Origin: an uncultured beta proteobacterium | GTDB lineage: Bacteria > Pseudomonadota > Gammaproteobacteria > Burkholderiales > Burkholderiaceae_C | Assembly: GCA_903886275.1 (NCBI GenBank) | Contig: CAISLN010000040.1 | Coordinates: 62,001-126,000 of the forward strand | Length of the DNA: 64,000 bases | Direction of reading: 5' to 3' | In this document: positions 32,095-42,508 of the stretch, in pieces | How the letters are laid out: each line of letters begins with the position of its first letter | How positions within the stretch are numbered: position 1 is the first letter of the stretch | Position numbers and translations under genes: made by a program | The notes under the pieces: model-generated | What the model saw: the letters and a program-made list of their open reading frames with translations, nothing else | The model's database searches: none | What the model was told of the DNA's origin: nothing

Positions 32095-33110
32095 GGGACA
32101 CCGCTGGCCGACAGCTCAAACTGCATGCCTGCCTGCACCGCAAAGCCACGCAAAAAATCCGCCACGGCCAGGCGCTTGCCGCCGGGGCGTTGCAGTTCTT
32201 GCAGCAGCAGGCTGCCCTCTCCTGTCGCCACAGCAATGCCAGAGGCGTCCACGGCCAGCACCGTTCCCGGTGCCGCAGCGCCAGCCAATGGAGCAGGCGT
32301 GGCGCGCCAGACCTTGATGGTTTCACCGTTGAGCAGGGCGCTGGCGCCGGGGAAGGGATTGAAGGCGCGCACGCGACGGCAGATGGACGCTGCATCAGCG
32401 CTCCAGTGGATGGCTGCCTCTTGCTTTTCGATCTTGTGGGCGTAGCTCACACCTTCAGAGGGCTGCTTGACGGCTTGCAGGCTCTGGCCGGCAGCCAAGG
32501 CCTCCACCACCATGCGCGCACCCAGCTGCGCCACCTTGCCGTGCAGGCTAGCGGTGCTGTCCTCGGGCGCAATCGGCAGGGCCTGTTGCAGCAGCATGTC
32601 GCCGGTGTCGAGGCCCACATCCATTTGCATGATGGTCACACCGGTGTGCGTGTCGCCGGCCTCGATGGCACGGTGAATCGGTGCGGCACCGCGCCAGCGC
32701 GGCAGCAGCGAGCCGTGGATGTTGAGACACCCCAGGCGGGGGCGGCCATCGGTGTGCGGCGCTGCCATCGCATCTAGCAGCCATTGCGGCAGGATCAGTC
32801 CGTAGGCGGCCACCACCATCACATCGGCATCGGCCGCCAAAATGGCTTCGCGTGCGCCCGCCGCATCCAAGGCGTATTTGCCATCAAGCCGCAGCCCTTG
32901 CGGTTGCGCCACCGCCATGCCATGCGCCAGCGCATATTGCTTGACGCTAGAGGCCTGCAGCTTCATGCCGCGCCCGGCCGGCCGGTCCGGCTGGCTCAGC
33001 ACCAGCACTATTTCTGCACCGCTGGCATGGATCTGCTCCAGCGCGACGCGTGCAAACTCCGGCGTGCCGGCGAAGATGACCTTGAGGGGTCGTAAGAGGG
33101 AGGGGCTCAA
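32091..33110 (-). CDS. fmt: methionyl-tRNA formyltransferase
   Basis: [41 protein letters not shown]. Confidence 0.96.
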   Translation of the reverse strand: MSPSLLRPLKVIFAGTPEFARVALEQIHASGAEIVLVLSQPDRPAGRGMKLQASSVKQYALAHGMAVAQPQGLRLDGKYALDAAGAREAILAADADVMVVAAYGLILPQWLLDAMAAPHTDGRPRLGCLNIHGSLLPRWRGAAPIHRAIEAGDTHTGVTIMQMDVGLDTGDMLLQQALPIAPEDSTASLHGKVAQLGARMVVEALAAGQSLQAVKQPSEGVSYAHKIEKQEAAIHWSADAASICRRVRAFNPFPGASALLNGETIKVWRATPAPLAGAAAPGTVLAVDASGIAVATGEGSLLLQELQRPGGKRLAVADFLRGFAVQAGMQFELSASGVP

Positions 33111-33616
33111 CGCAATTCCTCGCGCTGCAGCTTTTGCATCTTGGTCTTGATGCGGTTGCGCTTGAGCGGCGACAGGTACTCGACGAACACCTTGCCCAGC
33201 AAATGGTCCATCTCATGCTGCACGCAGACAGCCAAAATGCCATCGGCCTTGATCGTGCGGCTGACACCGGTTTCGTCGAGCGCCGTCACATGCACGGCGT
33301 CGTGGCGCATCACATCGTCGTACACGCCGGGCACCGACAGGCAGCCTTCCTCATTGAGGTGGGTGGCCTCGCTCTTCCAGGTGAGCTCCGGATTGATCAG
33401 CACCAGCGGCTGGTCGCGCTCCTCCGAAGTGTCGATGACGATGAGGCGCTCGTGCACATCCACTTGGGTGGCAGCCAGGCCTATGCCCTTGGCCTCGTAC
33501 ATGGTGAACAGCATGTCGGCAACCAGTGTCTGGATGCGCGCATCCACCACCGCCACCGGCTTGGCGACCTTGTACAGCTTGGGATCAGGGTAATAAAGAA
33601 TCGGTAGTAGGGCCAT
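33107..33616 (-). CDS. def: peptide deformylase
   Basis: [40 protein letters not shown]. Confidence 0.96.
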   Translation of the reverse strand: MALLPILYYPDPKLYKVAKPVAVVDARIQTLVADMLFTMYEAKGIGLAATQVDVHERLIVIDTSEERDQPLVLINPELTWKSEATHLNEEGCLSVPGVYDDVMRHDAVHVTALDETGVSRTIKADGILAVCVQHEMDHLLGKVFVEYLSPLKRNRIKTKMQKLQREELR

Positions 33617-33758
33617 GGTGTTGTCAGATAGATGTCGCTATTTTCGCCACTTTTCTTCGCCCGGCTGGAAGGGCTGCGCCAAAAACGTTGCCGACTCAAG
33701 GGCTTGCGGGCAAAATCTTGCACAAACTTCCAAGTCAAACCCGGGACGGCTGCACGAT

Positions 33759-34967
33759 ATGACGATACAAATAATGGCGCAATCCAAAGTGGCACTGGCC
33801 TGCTTCGCGGCAATCGCCGGCGCAACGCTGATCACGCCGCTCTGGGCACAAAGCCTGCCCATCACCAGCGCCCAACATACCACCGCACAAGAAGTCGCCC
33901 GCAAAGGTGTTCCCCTGAGCGAGCTCGCAGCCAACGCCCCAGACCGCTACACCGTCAAAGGCGGCGACACGCTGTGGGGCATCTCCGGTCTGTTCCTCAA
34001 GCGTCCCTGGCGCTGGCCCGAACTCTGGGGCATGAACCTGGAGCACATCAAGAACCCGCACCGTATTTACCCGGGACAGGTTTTGCGCCTAGAGCGCAGC
34101 AACGGCATGGCCACGCTGCGCATCGACGACGGCACCGCCCAAGAGCCCAGCACAGTGCGCCTGTCGCCCAGAAACCGCATCGAGGCACTGGCAGACAACG
34201 CACTGCCCACCCTCAAGCCCAGTGTGATCGAGCCCTTTCTGGCCGAACCCATCATCATCGACGCAGCCGAATTTGCCGCCGCACCGCGCATCGTTTCGGC
34301 CCAGGAAGGCCGGGTGCTGCTCACCCGCGGTGACCGTGCCTACGCAAGAGGCCAGAACGGTGAGCCGCTGCTAGACGACAGGGCGCAGGAAAGGCTGTTT
34401 CGCGTGTTCCAGACGGCCACACCTCTGAAGGACCCTGACACCGGCCTGGTCCTGGGCTATGAAGCGGTCTATGCCGGCAAGGCACTGTTGCGCAGCGGCG
34501 AGACCCGCTCGGAAGAAACCGACGCCCAAGGCAAGCTCAGCACAGCCATTGTTCCTGCCCGCATCGACATCATTAGCGCCAAGGCAGAGATTCGCGTCGG
34601 CGACCGCCTGTTGCCCGAGCCGCCGCGCGAGGTGCGCACCTACACGCCGCACGCGCCAGCGGGTCCGGTGAACGGACGCATTGTGTCGGTGTATGGCAGC
34701 GCCGTTGAAAACGCCGCACAAAACCAAGTGGTGGTCATCAACAAGGGCAAGCTCGACGGTATCGATTCCGGCACCGTGCTGGCCATCCTAAAGAACGGTG
34801 CCCGCGTGATCGACAAGCAAGACGAGACGCGCCCACTGATCAAACTGCCGGACGAACGCAACGGCCTGCTGATGGTGTTTCGCACCTTTGACAAACTGTC
34901 TTACGCGCTGATTCTGGACATCACAGACGGCGTCAGGGTAGGTGATCGATTGACCGCACCACGCTGA
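33759..34967 (+). CDS. LysM peptidoglycan-binding domain protein
   Basis: Signal peptide; DRYTVKGGDTLWGISGLFLKRPWRWPELWGMN; ORF opens at 33615. Confidence 0.88.
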   Translation: MTIQIMAQSKVALACFAAIAGATLITPLWAQSLPITSAQHTTAQEVARKGVPLSELAANAPDRYTVKGGDTLWGISGLFLKRPWRWPELWGMNLEHIKNPHRIYPGQVLRLERSNGMATLRIDDGTAQEPSTVRLSPRNRIEALADNALPTLKPSVIEPFLAEPIIIDAAEFAAAPRIVSAQEGRVLLTRGDRAYARGQNGEPLLDDRAQERLFRVFQTATPLKDPDTGLVLGYEAVYAGKALLRSGETRSEETDAQGKLSTAIVPARIDIISAKAEIRVGDRLLPEPPREVRTYTPHAPAGPVNGRIVSVYGSAVENAAQNQVVVINKGKLDGIDSGTVLAILKNGARVIDKQDETRPLIKLPDERNGLLMVFRTFDKLSYALILDITDGVRVGDRLTAPR

Positions 34968-34993
34968 TTTTGTGCAAAGGGGAGCACAGCGCC

Positions 34994-36142
34994 ATGAACT
35001 GCCAAGAACTCGCCGCCTGGCTGCGACTGCTGCTCACCCCTGGAGTGGGCAACCACAGTGCCCGCAAGTTGCTGGCAAGCTTTGGCCTACCGGGCCATGT
35101 ATTCACCCAAACCGAAGCCACGCTGGCCACCGTCGTCAGCTCCCCACAAGCCCAGGCCCTGCTCAGCGAGCCTACTGAGCTGCAAGCGCAGCTGAACACC
35201 ACGCTGGACTGGCTGCAGGCCGAGCCCGCCTCGCGGCGCATCCTGGTGCTGGGTGACCCGCTGTATCCGCAATGCCTGCTGGCCACCGAAGATCCACCGC
35301 TGCTGCTGTACGCCATGGGCCGGCCAGAGATCTGGAGCCACAACCTGCTCAACGCCTGCACCTGCCTGGCCATAGTCGGCAGCCGCAACCCTAGCCCACA
35401 AGGGGTGGCCAATGCGCGCCAATTTGCGCAGGCGCTGGCACAGAGTGGGCTGTGCATCGTATCGGGCATGGCCCTGGGTGTGGACGGCGCAGCGCACAAG
35501 GGCGCACTCGACGGCGCAGCCCCGGATGCGCTCGCCACGATTGCCGTCGTGGGGACCGGCTTGGACCGGACCTATCCCCGCCAGCACCTGGAACTGGCGC
35601 ATCGGATTACGCAGCGCGGCCTGCTGCTGAGCGAGCTTCCACTCGGAACCGCACCCCTGTCGGCCAATTTTCCACGCCGCAATCGCATTATTTCGGGACT
35701 GTCGCGCGGCACCCTGGTGGTGGAAGCGGCGTTGCAATCAGGCTCGCTGATCACCGCCCGCTTGGCCAGCGAACAGGGACGCGATGTATTTGCCATTCCC
35801 GGCTCCATCCACGCTACCCAGTCGCGCGGTTGCCACGCCCTGATCAAGCAGGGTGCCAAACTGGTCGAGAGCGCGCAGGACGTGCTGGAGGAACTGCAAT
35901 GGTCGGTTGATGCGGCACCCTTTCCAGAGCCGGCCGCAGCGGCATCCGCACCCGCTACCAACACGCCCGCAGAGTCCGCACTATTGCAGGCTCTGGGCTT
36001 TGATGCCGCTGGTCTGGATGCCTTGCAGGCGCGCACCGGTCTGCCGACACCCGAGCTGCAGGCACAACTCATGACCTTGGAATTGCAAGGCCTGGTGGCA
36101 CGCCTTCCCGGCGGACTGTTTCAACGCCAGTCAAAGGCCTGA
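34994..36142 (+). CDS. dprA: DNA processing protein DprA
   Basis: AIVGSRNPSPQG, VSGMALGVDGAAHKGAL, NFPRRNRIISGLSRGTLVVEA; start 34994 preferred over 34970. Confidence 0.94.
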   Translation: MNCQELAAWLRLLLTPGVGNHSARKLLASFGLPGHVFTQTEATLATVVSSPQAQALLSEPTELQAQLNTTLDWLQAEPASRRILVLGDPLYPQCLLATEDPPLLLYAMGRPEIWSHNLLNACTCLAIVGSRNPSPQGVANARQFAQALAQSGLCIVSGMALGVDGAAHKGALDGAAPDALATIAVVGTGLDRTYPRQHLELAHRITQRGLLLSELPLGTAPLSANFPRRNRIISGLSRGTLVVEAALQSGSLITARLASEQGRDVFAIPGSIHATQSRGCHALIKQGAKLVESAQDVLEELQWSVDAAPFPEPAAAASAPATNTPAESALLQALGFDAAGLDALQARTGLPTPELQAQLMTLELQGLVARLPGGLFQRQSKA

Positions 36143-36232
36143 AACGGGCGCATAGCGCACTCTGAAGACAAGAGATAGGGGGGAAGTCCAACCAGGGCGC
36201 GCGGGAGATATATTAAGCGCTATAGTGAACCC

Positions 36233-36700
36233 ATGTTTGAAGTTCTTACCTTTGTATACGAAAACTACGACCCGGGCCAATCGTGCCCAGAGCCTGCGCA
36301 CTTGGAGCGCAAACTCACCGCCTTAGGTTTTGAATCCGACGAAATTGACGAGGCACTGGTCTGGCTCAAAGGATTGGAGGGCGCAGCCCATCCGTCGCCC
36401 CTGAGTCCATGGCTGGTGCAGCCGCAAGCCGACAGCATGCGCATTTACCCGCGCCACGAACAACAACACCTAGGCACGCAAGCGCTGGGCTTTTTAAGCT
36501 TTCTGGAGACTGCCGCCAAGCTGCCGGCGCAACTGCGCGAAGTGGTGATAGAGCGCGCCATGGCCGCACCCGGTGGCCCTGTGTCGCTTGAAGACCTGAA
36601 GATCATTGTGCTGTTGGTTTACTGGCGCTTTGGCCAAGAGCCCGATGCGCTGGTGCTCGATGAACTGTGCGACCACAGCACTGAACGCGTCGCGCACTAA
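36233..36700 (+). CDS. smg: Smg family protein (DUF494)
   Basis: MFEVLTFVYENY, next to dprA. Confidence 0.88.
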   Translation: MFEVLTFVYENYDPGQSCPEPAHLERKLTALGFESDEIDEALVWLKGLEGAAHPSPLSPWLVQPQADSMRIYPRHEQQHLGTQALGFLSFLETAAKLPAQLREVVIERAMAAPGGPVSLEDLKIIVLLVYWRFGQEPDALVLDELCDHSTERVAH

Positions 36701-36750
36701 AAGACATAGCCCCCACGCGCGCCCCATTGCATGGGGGTCTCGGCACAAAG

Positions 36751-39075
36751 TCAGGCCAGCAAGCGCTCGGGATTGGCCTCGATCTTGGCCAATGCGTCGC
36801 GGGTGGCGCGCACGGTGAGCGCTTCTTCTTCTTGCGGCAGCAGCAGACCGGCCTGCAAATAGGCGGCCAGTCGTCCACCCTGGATCAAATAACTGGTTCC
36901 CGTGCTCGAAGCAAACAGGTTCAGATGCTTGCGCTCGCTGCGCCAGGCAAACTGCACCTGCGAAATTTGGCGGCTATGGTCCAGCGTGAACCACGAACCC
37001 AACTGCAACTCGGCGGCCCAGGCCAGCATGGCGGGCGTGGGCTTGGAGCCCCCACCAGACACCACCACGATCGATGAGGCATCAATGCCCAGCATCATTT
37101 CCAGGCTCTCTGAATCCAAGGGCAGGTCGCCCATGGGGTCGTCACTGACAAAGTCTTCCAAGTTGCTCAGGCGCTGCGCCATGGCATCAATCTTGGCCTG
37201 CGGGATGGCCTGGGTCTTGGAGAAGAAGGCATCGGCCAATGTGTCGCTGATAGTCTTGACATGGCCCTCTTGCTCGCTGGGCGCCATGGCCAGCAAGGTC
37301 ATGCCGGTGCGTAGCCTTGCCAGCAGATTGGGCAGGTCCTGGATCACGCGGGCGCGGTCGGCACGGTTGGGCTTGGCACTGGCCGCCCACAACAAATCGG
37401 TTGCGCATTTTTTGAGCGCCTGGGTATCGGCGTGGCGGGCGCCCTTGCGCAGGGCGGACACGGCCAGCACTTCGGCCCAGACCTTGAACAGGAAGTCGCG
37501 AATGTCGTCACGCACCGGCATGTCTTTGAGCATGTCGCGCATCTCTATCGTGTATTGGATGGCCAGGGTTTCCTTTTGCTCCACCTGCTGAGCCACGCTG
37601 ACCACCTTCTTCGTGGCATCCTTTTCAGTCAGGAATCTGGCGAGGAACTTCTGGAACTCGTCGTACACAATCTGGTACACCTTCTTGCCGGTTTCCGGGT
37701 ACTGCTCGATGACCTGAACGATGCGCTTGACCTCGGTCTCCATGGCACCACTTTGCACATCCGTGCCATCAAAGCCCATGACGCAGGAGCCCATGCGGTC
37801 TATGAGCAGGCGCGCCGGGTGCTCAGCCGAACCAAAAAAATCGGCGTCTTCCAGGGCCACACGCAGCACCGGCATCTGCAAGCGTGCAAACCAGACCCGG
37901 ATACCCGTGGGAATACGCTCCTCGGCCAAAATCGCCTGGAACATCAGCGCCACGATTTCGATCGTCGCCTTCTCGCCCTTGGTCTGGGCCTTTTGTTTGA
38001 GTTCGGCGGTCTTCTCGCGCAAGTCACCCGCCACGCGGGCCAGACCAGCGGGGCTGAAGTCCTCGTACAGGGTGCCGCCGGTCGCATAGCGCGCGGCAAC
38101 TACCTGCGGCGAAATTGCATGCGCCAAGGCTGGCGAAGGTTGGCAATGCGTGCCGGCCAAGTCGGTACTGCTGCTGAAGATGCGTTTGAGCTGCCCCAAC
38201 ACGCCCTGCGCACGGCTTCTGGCGCGCGCCAGAGGCGTTGCTGCCGTCAACATGCGGGTCTCTTCGGCGGCCGAATAGCCACGCTCAAGACCGCCACCGG
38301 AGCGCCCACCGCTGTGCGGGGCATCTCCATTGCTGGACAAGGGAATGTCGGGATTGGCGCTGTCGGGTCGAATGCTGTCGGGCCTGTCAGGCCGTGCGAA
38401 CGGGCGCGAAAACATGCTACCCATGCTGCGCGGTGCCTTGACCCGGTCCGTCAAGGCAATGACCGGCAACACCCCCGCCTGTACCAGCGTCTGGTTGGCC
38501 TTGTGATAGGCCTCGTTCAGACGCTGTACCAAAACACGCTGCACGGCGGCACTGACCATGCTCCAGGACTCCGGCGGCATGCCGGCCTTGGGCCACTGCT
38601 CTAGCAGCACCGCAACCAGAACCTCGGGACGCAACAGGTCGCGCACATCGAGGTCTTCGAGCTTTTCGAGGTGTTTGATGCGTACGCGCAGGTCATCGAG
38701 TTCGGTGATCACCTTGTCGTTTACCGCCAGCACCAGGCGCGACGCCAGAATTTTGTTGTCGGCCACCTCGGTACCCACCAGCTCCAAGCCCACCGACTCC
38801 GGCGCCACCGGCATTGTAGACAGCGGCACCAGGCAGTCACGCCACGCCTTGACCGAAAGATCAACCCAGCGTTGTTGTGCCGTCTTGTAGGTGTTCCAGG
38901 CATCGCGGCGCAGTTGCGATTCGCGCGACACCGTGGGCTCAATCACCAACTCGGTCAGGCGCGTCTGCACCGCTTCACTGATGTCGGCCATGGCATCGCA
39001 GACGTCCGTCAAATAGCGCTCACGCAGCGCCGTGCCAAGCTGTATGCGGGGAGCGTGTACGGACGTCGTGACCAT
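36751..39075 (-). CDS. DUF1631 family protein
   Basis: 774 aa; W-F-LDHSRQISQVQFAWRSERKHLNLFASSTGTSYLIQ C-terminal domain. Confidence 0.8.
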   Translation of the reverse strand: MVTTSVHAPRIQLGTALRERYLTDVCDAMADISEAVQTRLTELVIEPTVSRESQLRRDAWNTYKTAQQRWVDLSVKAWRDCLVPLSTMPVAPESVGLELVGTEVADNKILASRLVLAVNDKVITELDDLRVRIKHLEKLEDLDVRDLLRPEVLVAVLLEQWPKAGMPPESWSMVSAAVQRVLVQRLNEAYHKANQTLVQAGVLPVIALTDRVKAPRSMGSMFSRPFARPDRPDSIRPDSANPDIPLSSNGDAPHSGGRSGGGLERGYSAAEETRMLTAATPLARARSRAQGVLGQLKRIFSSSTDLAGTHCQPSPALAHAISPQVVAARYATGGTLYEDFSPAGLARVAGDLREKTAELKQKAQTKGEKATIEIVALMFQAILAEERIPTGIRVWFARLQMPVLRVALEDADFFGSAEHPARLLIDRMGSCVMGFDGTDVQSGAMETEVKRIVQVIEQYPETGKKVYQIVYDEFQKFLARFLTEKDATKKVVSVAQQVEQKETLAIQYTIEMRDMLKDMPVRDDIRDFLFKVWAEVLAVSALRKGARHADTQALKKCATDLLWAASAKPNRADRARVIQDLPNLLARLRTGMTLLAMAPSEQEGHVKTISDTLADAFFSKTQAIPQAKIDAMAQRLSNLEDFVSDDPMGDLPLDSESLEMMLGIDASSIVVVSGGGSKPTPAMLAWAAELQLGSWFTLDHSRQISQVQFAWRSERKHLNLFASSTGTSYLIQGGRLAAYLQAGLLLPQEEEALTVRATRDALAKIEANPERLLA

Positions 39076-39090
39076 AAGAATGACTACATG

Positions 39091-40044
39091 TTAAACGGCC
39101 GCACCTGCATTCGGATCGTTGGGGTCTTCTTCTTTTTTGGTGCCGCCCTTGATCAGGTCTTCGCGCTGGATGCCCAGCCACATGGCGATGGCCGCCGCCA
39201 CAAATACCGACGAATAAATACCAAACAAAATACCAATCGTCAGCGCCAACGCAAAGTAATGCAGCGTGGCACCGCCAAACAGCAGCATGGACAGCACCAT
39301 CAACTGGGTGCAGCCGTGGGTGATGATGGTGCGGCTGATGGTGGAGGTGATGGCGTTGTCGATGATCTCCTGCGTGTTCAACTTGCGGTAACGCCGGAAG
39401 TTCTCGCGGATCCGGTCAAAGATCACCACCGATTCGTTCACCGAATAACCCAGCACCGCCAACACCGCCGCCAGCACGGGGAGCGAAAACTCCCACTGGA
39501 AGAAGGCGAAGAAGCCCAGGATGATGATGACATCGTGCAAATTGGCGATGATGGCCGCCACGGCAAACTTCCACTCGAATCGGATGGCCAAGTACAGCAT
39601 GATGCCGGCCACCACACAGGCCAGGGCCTTGAGGCCATCGGCCGCCAGCTCGTCGCCCACCTGAGGACCCACGAATTCGGTGCGCCGCAGCGTGACAGCG
39701 GGGTCACTGGCCTTCAACGCGGTCAAGACTTTTTCACTCTGCTGGGCCGAGCTATTGCCCTTTTGCACCGGCATGCGGATCAGCACATCCTGTGCCGTAC
39801 CGAAGTTCTGCACCTGCACGTCCCGGATGCCCAGGGCGTCCACGGCGGAGCGTATGGCGTTGAGGTCGGCCGGTTGGGAGTAACTCACCTCCATCAGGGT
39901 GCCGCCGGTGAACTCCACCGACAGGTGCAGTCCGCGCGAGAACAGGAAGAAGACGGCGGCCAGAAAGGTCAGGCCTGAGACTGCATTGAACAGCAAGGCG
40001 TTGCGCATGAACGGAATGTCGCGCCGGATTTTGAAAAATTCCAT
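39091..40044 (-). CDS. secF: protein translocase subunit SecF
   Basis: VEFTGGTLMEV, GYSVNESVVIFDRIRENFRRY. Confidence 0.95.
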   Translation of the reverse strand: MEFFKIRRDIPFMRNALLFNAVSGLTFLAAVFFLFSRGLHLSVEFTGGTLMEVSYSQPADLNAIRSAVDALGIRDVQVQNFGTAQDVLIRMPVQKGNSSAQQSEKVLTALKASDPAVTLRRTEFVGPQVGDELAADGLKALACVVAGIMLYLAIRFEWKFAVAAIIANLHDVIIILGFFAFFQWEFSLPVLAAVLAVLGYSVNESVVIFDRIRENFRRYRKLNTQEIIDNAITSTISRTIITHGCTQLMVLSMLLFGGATLHYFALALTIGILFGIYSSVFVAAAIAMWLGIQREDLIKGGTKKEEDPNDPNAGAAV

Positions 40045-40047
40045 TTG

Positions 40048-41940
40048 TTATTTTCCCTGTTGGCCCGTGGTGATCTGGCCTTCCGACGCTGGGCGCCAGA
40101 CGGTTCCGATCGAAACACTTTTGAGTTTCTTCTGGCGGCCGTACCACAAATTTACCACGCCGCGCGAGAAGAACACGCCGGAGAACATACTGGTCAAAAT
40201 ACCCAGGCAGTGCACCACGGCGAAACCGCGCACCGGCCCCGAGCCAAAGGCCAGCAGGGCCAGGCCGGCAATCAGCGTGGTGACGTTGGAGTCGATGATG
40301 GTGGCCCAGGCGCGGTCATAACCAGCATGGATGGCCGCCTGCGGCGAGGAGCCGTTGCGCAGCTCTTCGCGCACACGCTCGTTGATCAGCACGTTGGCGT
40401 CAATCGCCATACCCAGCACCAGCGCCATGGCCGCCATGCCCGGCAGCGTCAGCGTGGCCTGCAACATGGACAGCACCGCCACCAGCAGCAAGAGATTGAA
40501 GGCCAGGGCCACGCTGGAGATCACACCAAACAGCATGTAGTACATGCACATGAAGGCGGTAACGGCCAGGAAACCCCAGGTCACACTGTTAAAGCCCTTG
40601 GCAATGTTTTCGGCACCCAAGGATGGGCCAATGGTGCGCTCTTCGATGATTTCCATCGGTGCCGCGAGTGAGCCGGCGCGCAACAGCAGGGCCGTGTCGG
40701 CGGCTTCGGTGGTGGTCATGCGGCCAGAAATTTGCACCCTTCCGCCGCCGATTTCGGAGCGGATCACCGGCGCGGTCACGACCTCGCCCTTGCCTTTTTC
40801 AAACAGCAAAATGGCCATGCGCTTGCCAATGCTCTCGCGCGTGACATCGCGGAATATGCGCGAGCCCTTGGCGTCTAGCGTCAGGTGCACGGCAGCCTCT
40901 TGGGTCTGGCTGTCAAAGCCGGGCTGGGCATCGGTCAGGTTGTCGCCGGTCAGAATGACCTGCTTCTTCACGATGACCGCTTGGCCATTGCGCTCCAGGA
41001 AACGCTCGTCGCCAAAGGGCACGGCGCCGGAGCCGCTCTCAGCCGCGCGGGCCTCGGCGCTCTCGTCCACCATGCGGATTTCCAGCGTGGCGGTACGACC
41101 CAAAATGTCCTTGGCCTTGGCCGTATCCTGCACACCGGGGAGTTGCACCACGATGCGGTCCAGACCCTGCTGCTGAATCACCGGCTCGGCCACGCCGAGT
41201 TCGTTGATCCGGTTGTGCAGGGTGGTGATGTTCTGCTTGAGCGCCTGCTCCTGGATCTTGCGTCCGGCCACCGGATTGATGCTGGCTACCAGCTTGAACT
41301 CGGTGCCATCTGCGGATTCGGTGCTGAGCAGTTCGGGGAACTGGTCCTGGATGATGGCCTTGGTCGCCTCCATGGCAGCGCTTTCCTTGAAGCGGACCTC
41401 CACCGTTTGGCCATTGCGGGTAATGCCGCTGTGGCGCACATTCTTTTCGCGCAGCGTGGTGCGTATGTCACCGGCCAGCGACTCGGCGCGCTTGGATAAA
41501 GCCGCCTGCATGTCCACCTGCAGCATGAAGTGCACACCGCCGCGCAGGTCCAGACCCAGGTACATGGGCGAGGCATGCAGGGCAGAAAGCCAGGCCGGCG
41601 AGCGGCTCAGTAAATTCAGCGCCACCACATAGGTCTGCTCGTTGGCGTCTGGGTTCAGCGCCTTCTGGATCGCGTCCTTGGCCTTGAGCTGGACATCGGT
41701 ATTGGAAAAGCGCGCCTTGATAGAGGTGCCATCCAGCGCCAGCGCGTCGGGCGTCAGCCCTGCACTCTTGAGCGCGTCCTCCACCCTTGCCAGGGTGGCG
41801 TTGTCCAGCCGCATGCCGGCCTTGGCCACCGAGATCTGAACCGCCGGGGATTCACCAAACACATTGGGCAGGGCATAAAGCCCGCCCACCAACAGCGCGA
41901 TCAAGAGGATCGCGTACTTCCATACCGGGTAACGGTTCAT
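40048..41940 (-). CDS. secD: protein translocase subunit SecD
   Basis: LGLDLRGGVHFMLQVDM, ALVLGMAIDANVLINERVREEL. Confidence 0.96.
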   Translation of the reverse strand: MNRYPVWKYAILLIALLVGGLYALPNVFGESPAVQISVAKAGMRLDNATLARVEDALKSAGLTPDALALDGTSIKARFSNTDVQLKAKDAIQKALNPDANEQTYVVALNLLSRSPAWLSALHASPMYLGLDLRGGVHFMLQVDMQAALSKRAESLAGDIRTTLREKNVRHSGITRNGQTVEVRFKESAAMEATKAIIQDQFPELLSTESADGTEFKLVASINPVAGRKIQEQALKQNITTLHNRINELGVAEPVIQQQGLDRIVVQLPGVQDTAKAKDILGRTATLEIRMVDESAEARAAESGSGAVPFGDERFLERNGQAVIVKKQVILTGDNLTDAQPGFDSQTQEAAVHLTLDAKGSRIFRDVTRESIGKRMAILLFEKGKGEVVTAPVIRSEIGGGRVQISGRMTTTEAADTALLLRAGSLAAPMEIIEERTIGPSLGAENIAKGFNSVTWGFLAVTAFMCMYYMLFGVISSVALAFNLLLLVAVLSMLQATLTLPGMAAMALVLGMAIDANVLINERVREELRNGSSPQAAIHAGYDRAWATIIDSNVTTLIAGLALLAFGSGPVRGFAVVHCLGILTSMFSGVFFSRGVVNLWYGRQKKLKSVSIGTVWRPASEGQITTGQQGK

Positions 41941-41967
41941 GATCGCGCCAGAGTTTGTGGATCGGAA

Positions 41968-42300
41968 TTACTTGATAGAGCCCTTGGGCAGCACTTGCAC
42001 CACGGCGTTGCGCTGGATTTGCACTTCCACGCCGTTGGCTACTTCCACGCTCAGGCTGTTCTCATTGATCTTGGTGACCTTGCCTAGCATGCCGCCCACG
42101 GTGACCACTTCGTCGCCCTTGGCGATCGCGTCGATCATGGCCTTGGCCTCTTTTTGCTTCTTCATCTGGGGGCGGATCATGACGAAATACAAGACCACAA
42201 ACATCAGCACCAGCGGCAGCATGCTCATCAAGGTGGATTGCAGGTCGCTACCAGCAGCAGCAGCAGGGGCGGTTTGGGCAAAGGCAGAAGAAATGAACAC
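41968..42300 (-). CDS. yajC: preprotein translocase subunit YajC
   Basis: GTG start at 42300 gives (M)FISSAFAQTAP..; YFVMIRPQMKKQKEAKAMID; ORF track opens spuriously at 42648. Confidence 0.92.
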   Translation of the reverse strand: MFISSAFAQTAPAAAAGSDLQSTLMSMLPLVLMFVVLYFVMIRPQMKKQKEAKAMIDAIAKGDEVVTVGGMLGKVTKINENSLSVEVANGVEVQIQRNAVVQVLPKGSIK

Positions 42301-42508
42301 AGGCAAACTCCACAAATAAGGGAAAGGGGACTCGGTCCGCCCTGCACACAGCCCAATCAGGCCGCACCAGGGGGTATTGATCAACCCGGCATTGTAAGGG
42401 GACGGCGTGGCACATCGCCCCAATGGAGCGAAGGGGAACCCCAAGCAAGCAAGGGGCTTGCTGCGGCCGGGCGCAAGGGCTGCCGCCCCACTGGGTGAAG
42501 TCCGCTGC

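Noticed and set aside
42400-42508. GC-rich stem-like sequence between yajC and the IOR gene
   Set aside because: Several weak overlapping stems without T tract; cannot be distinguished from background GC pairing by eye.
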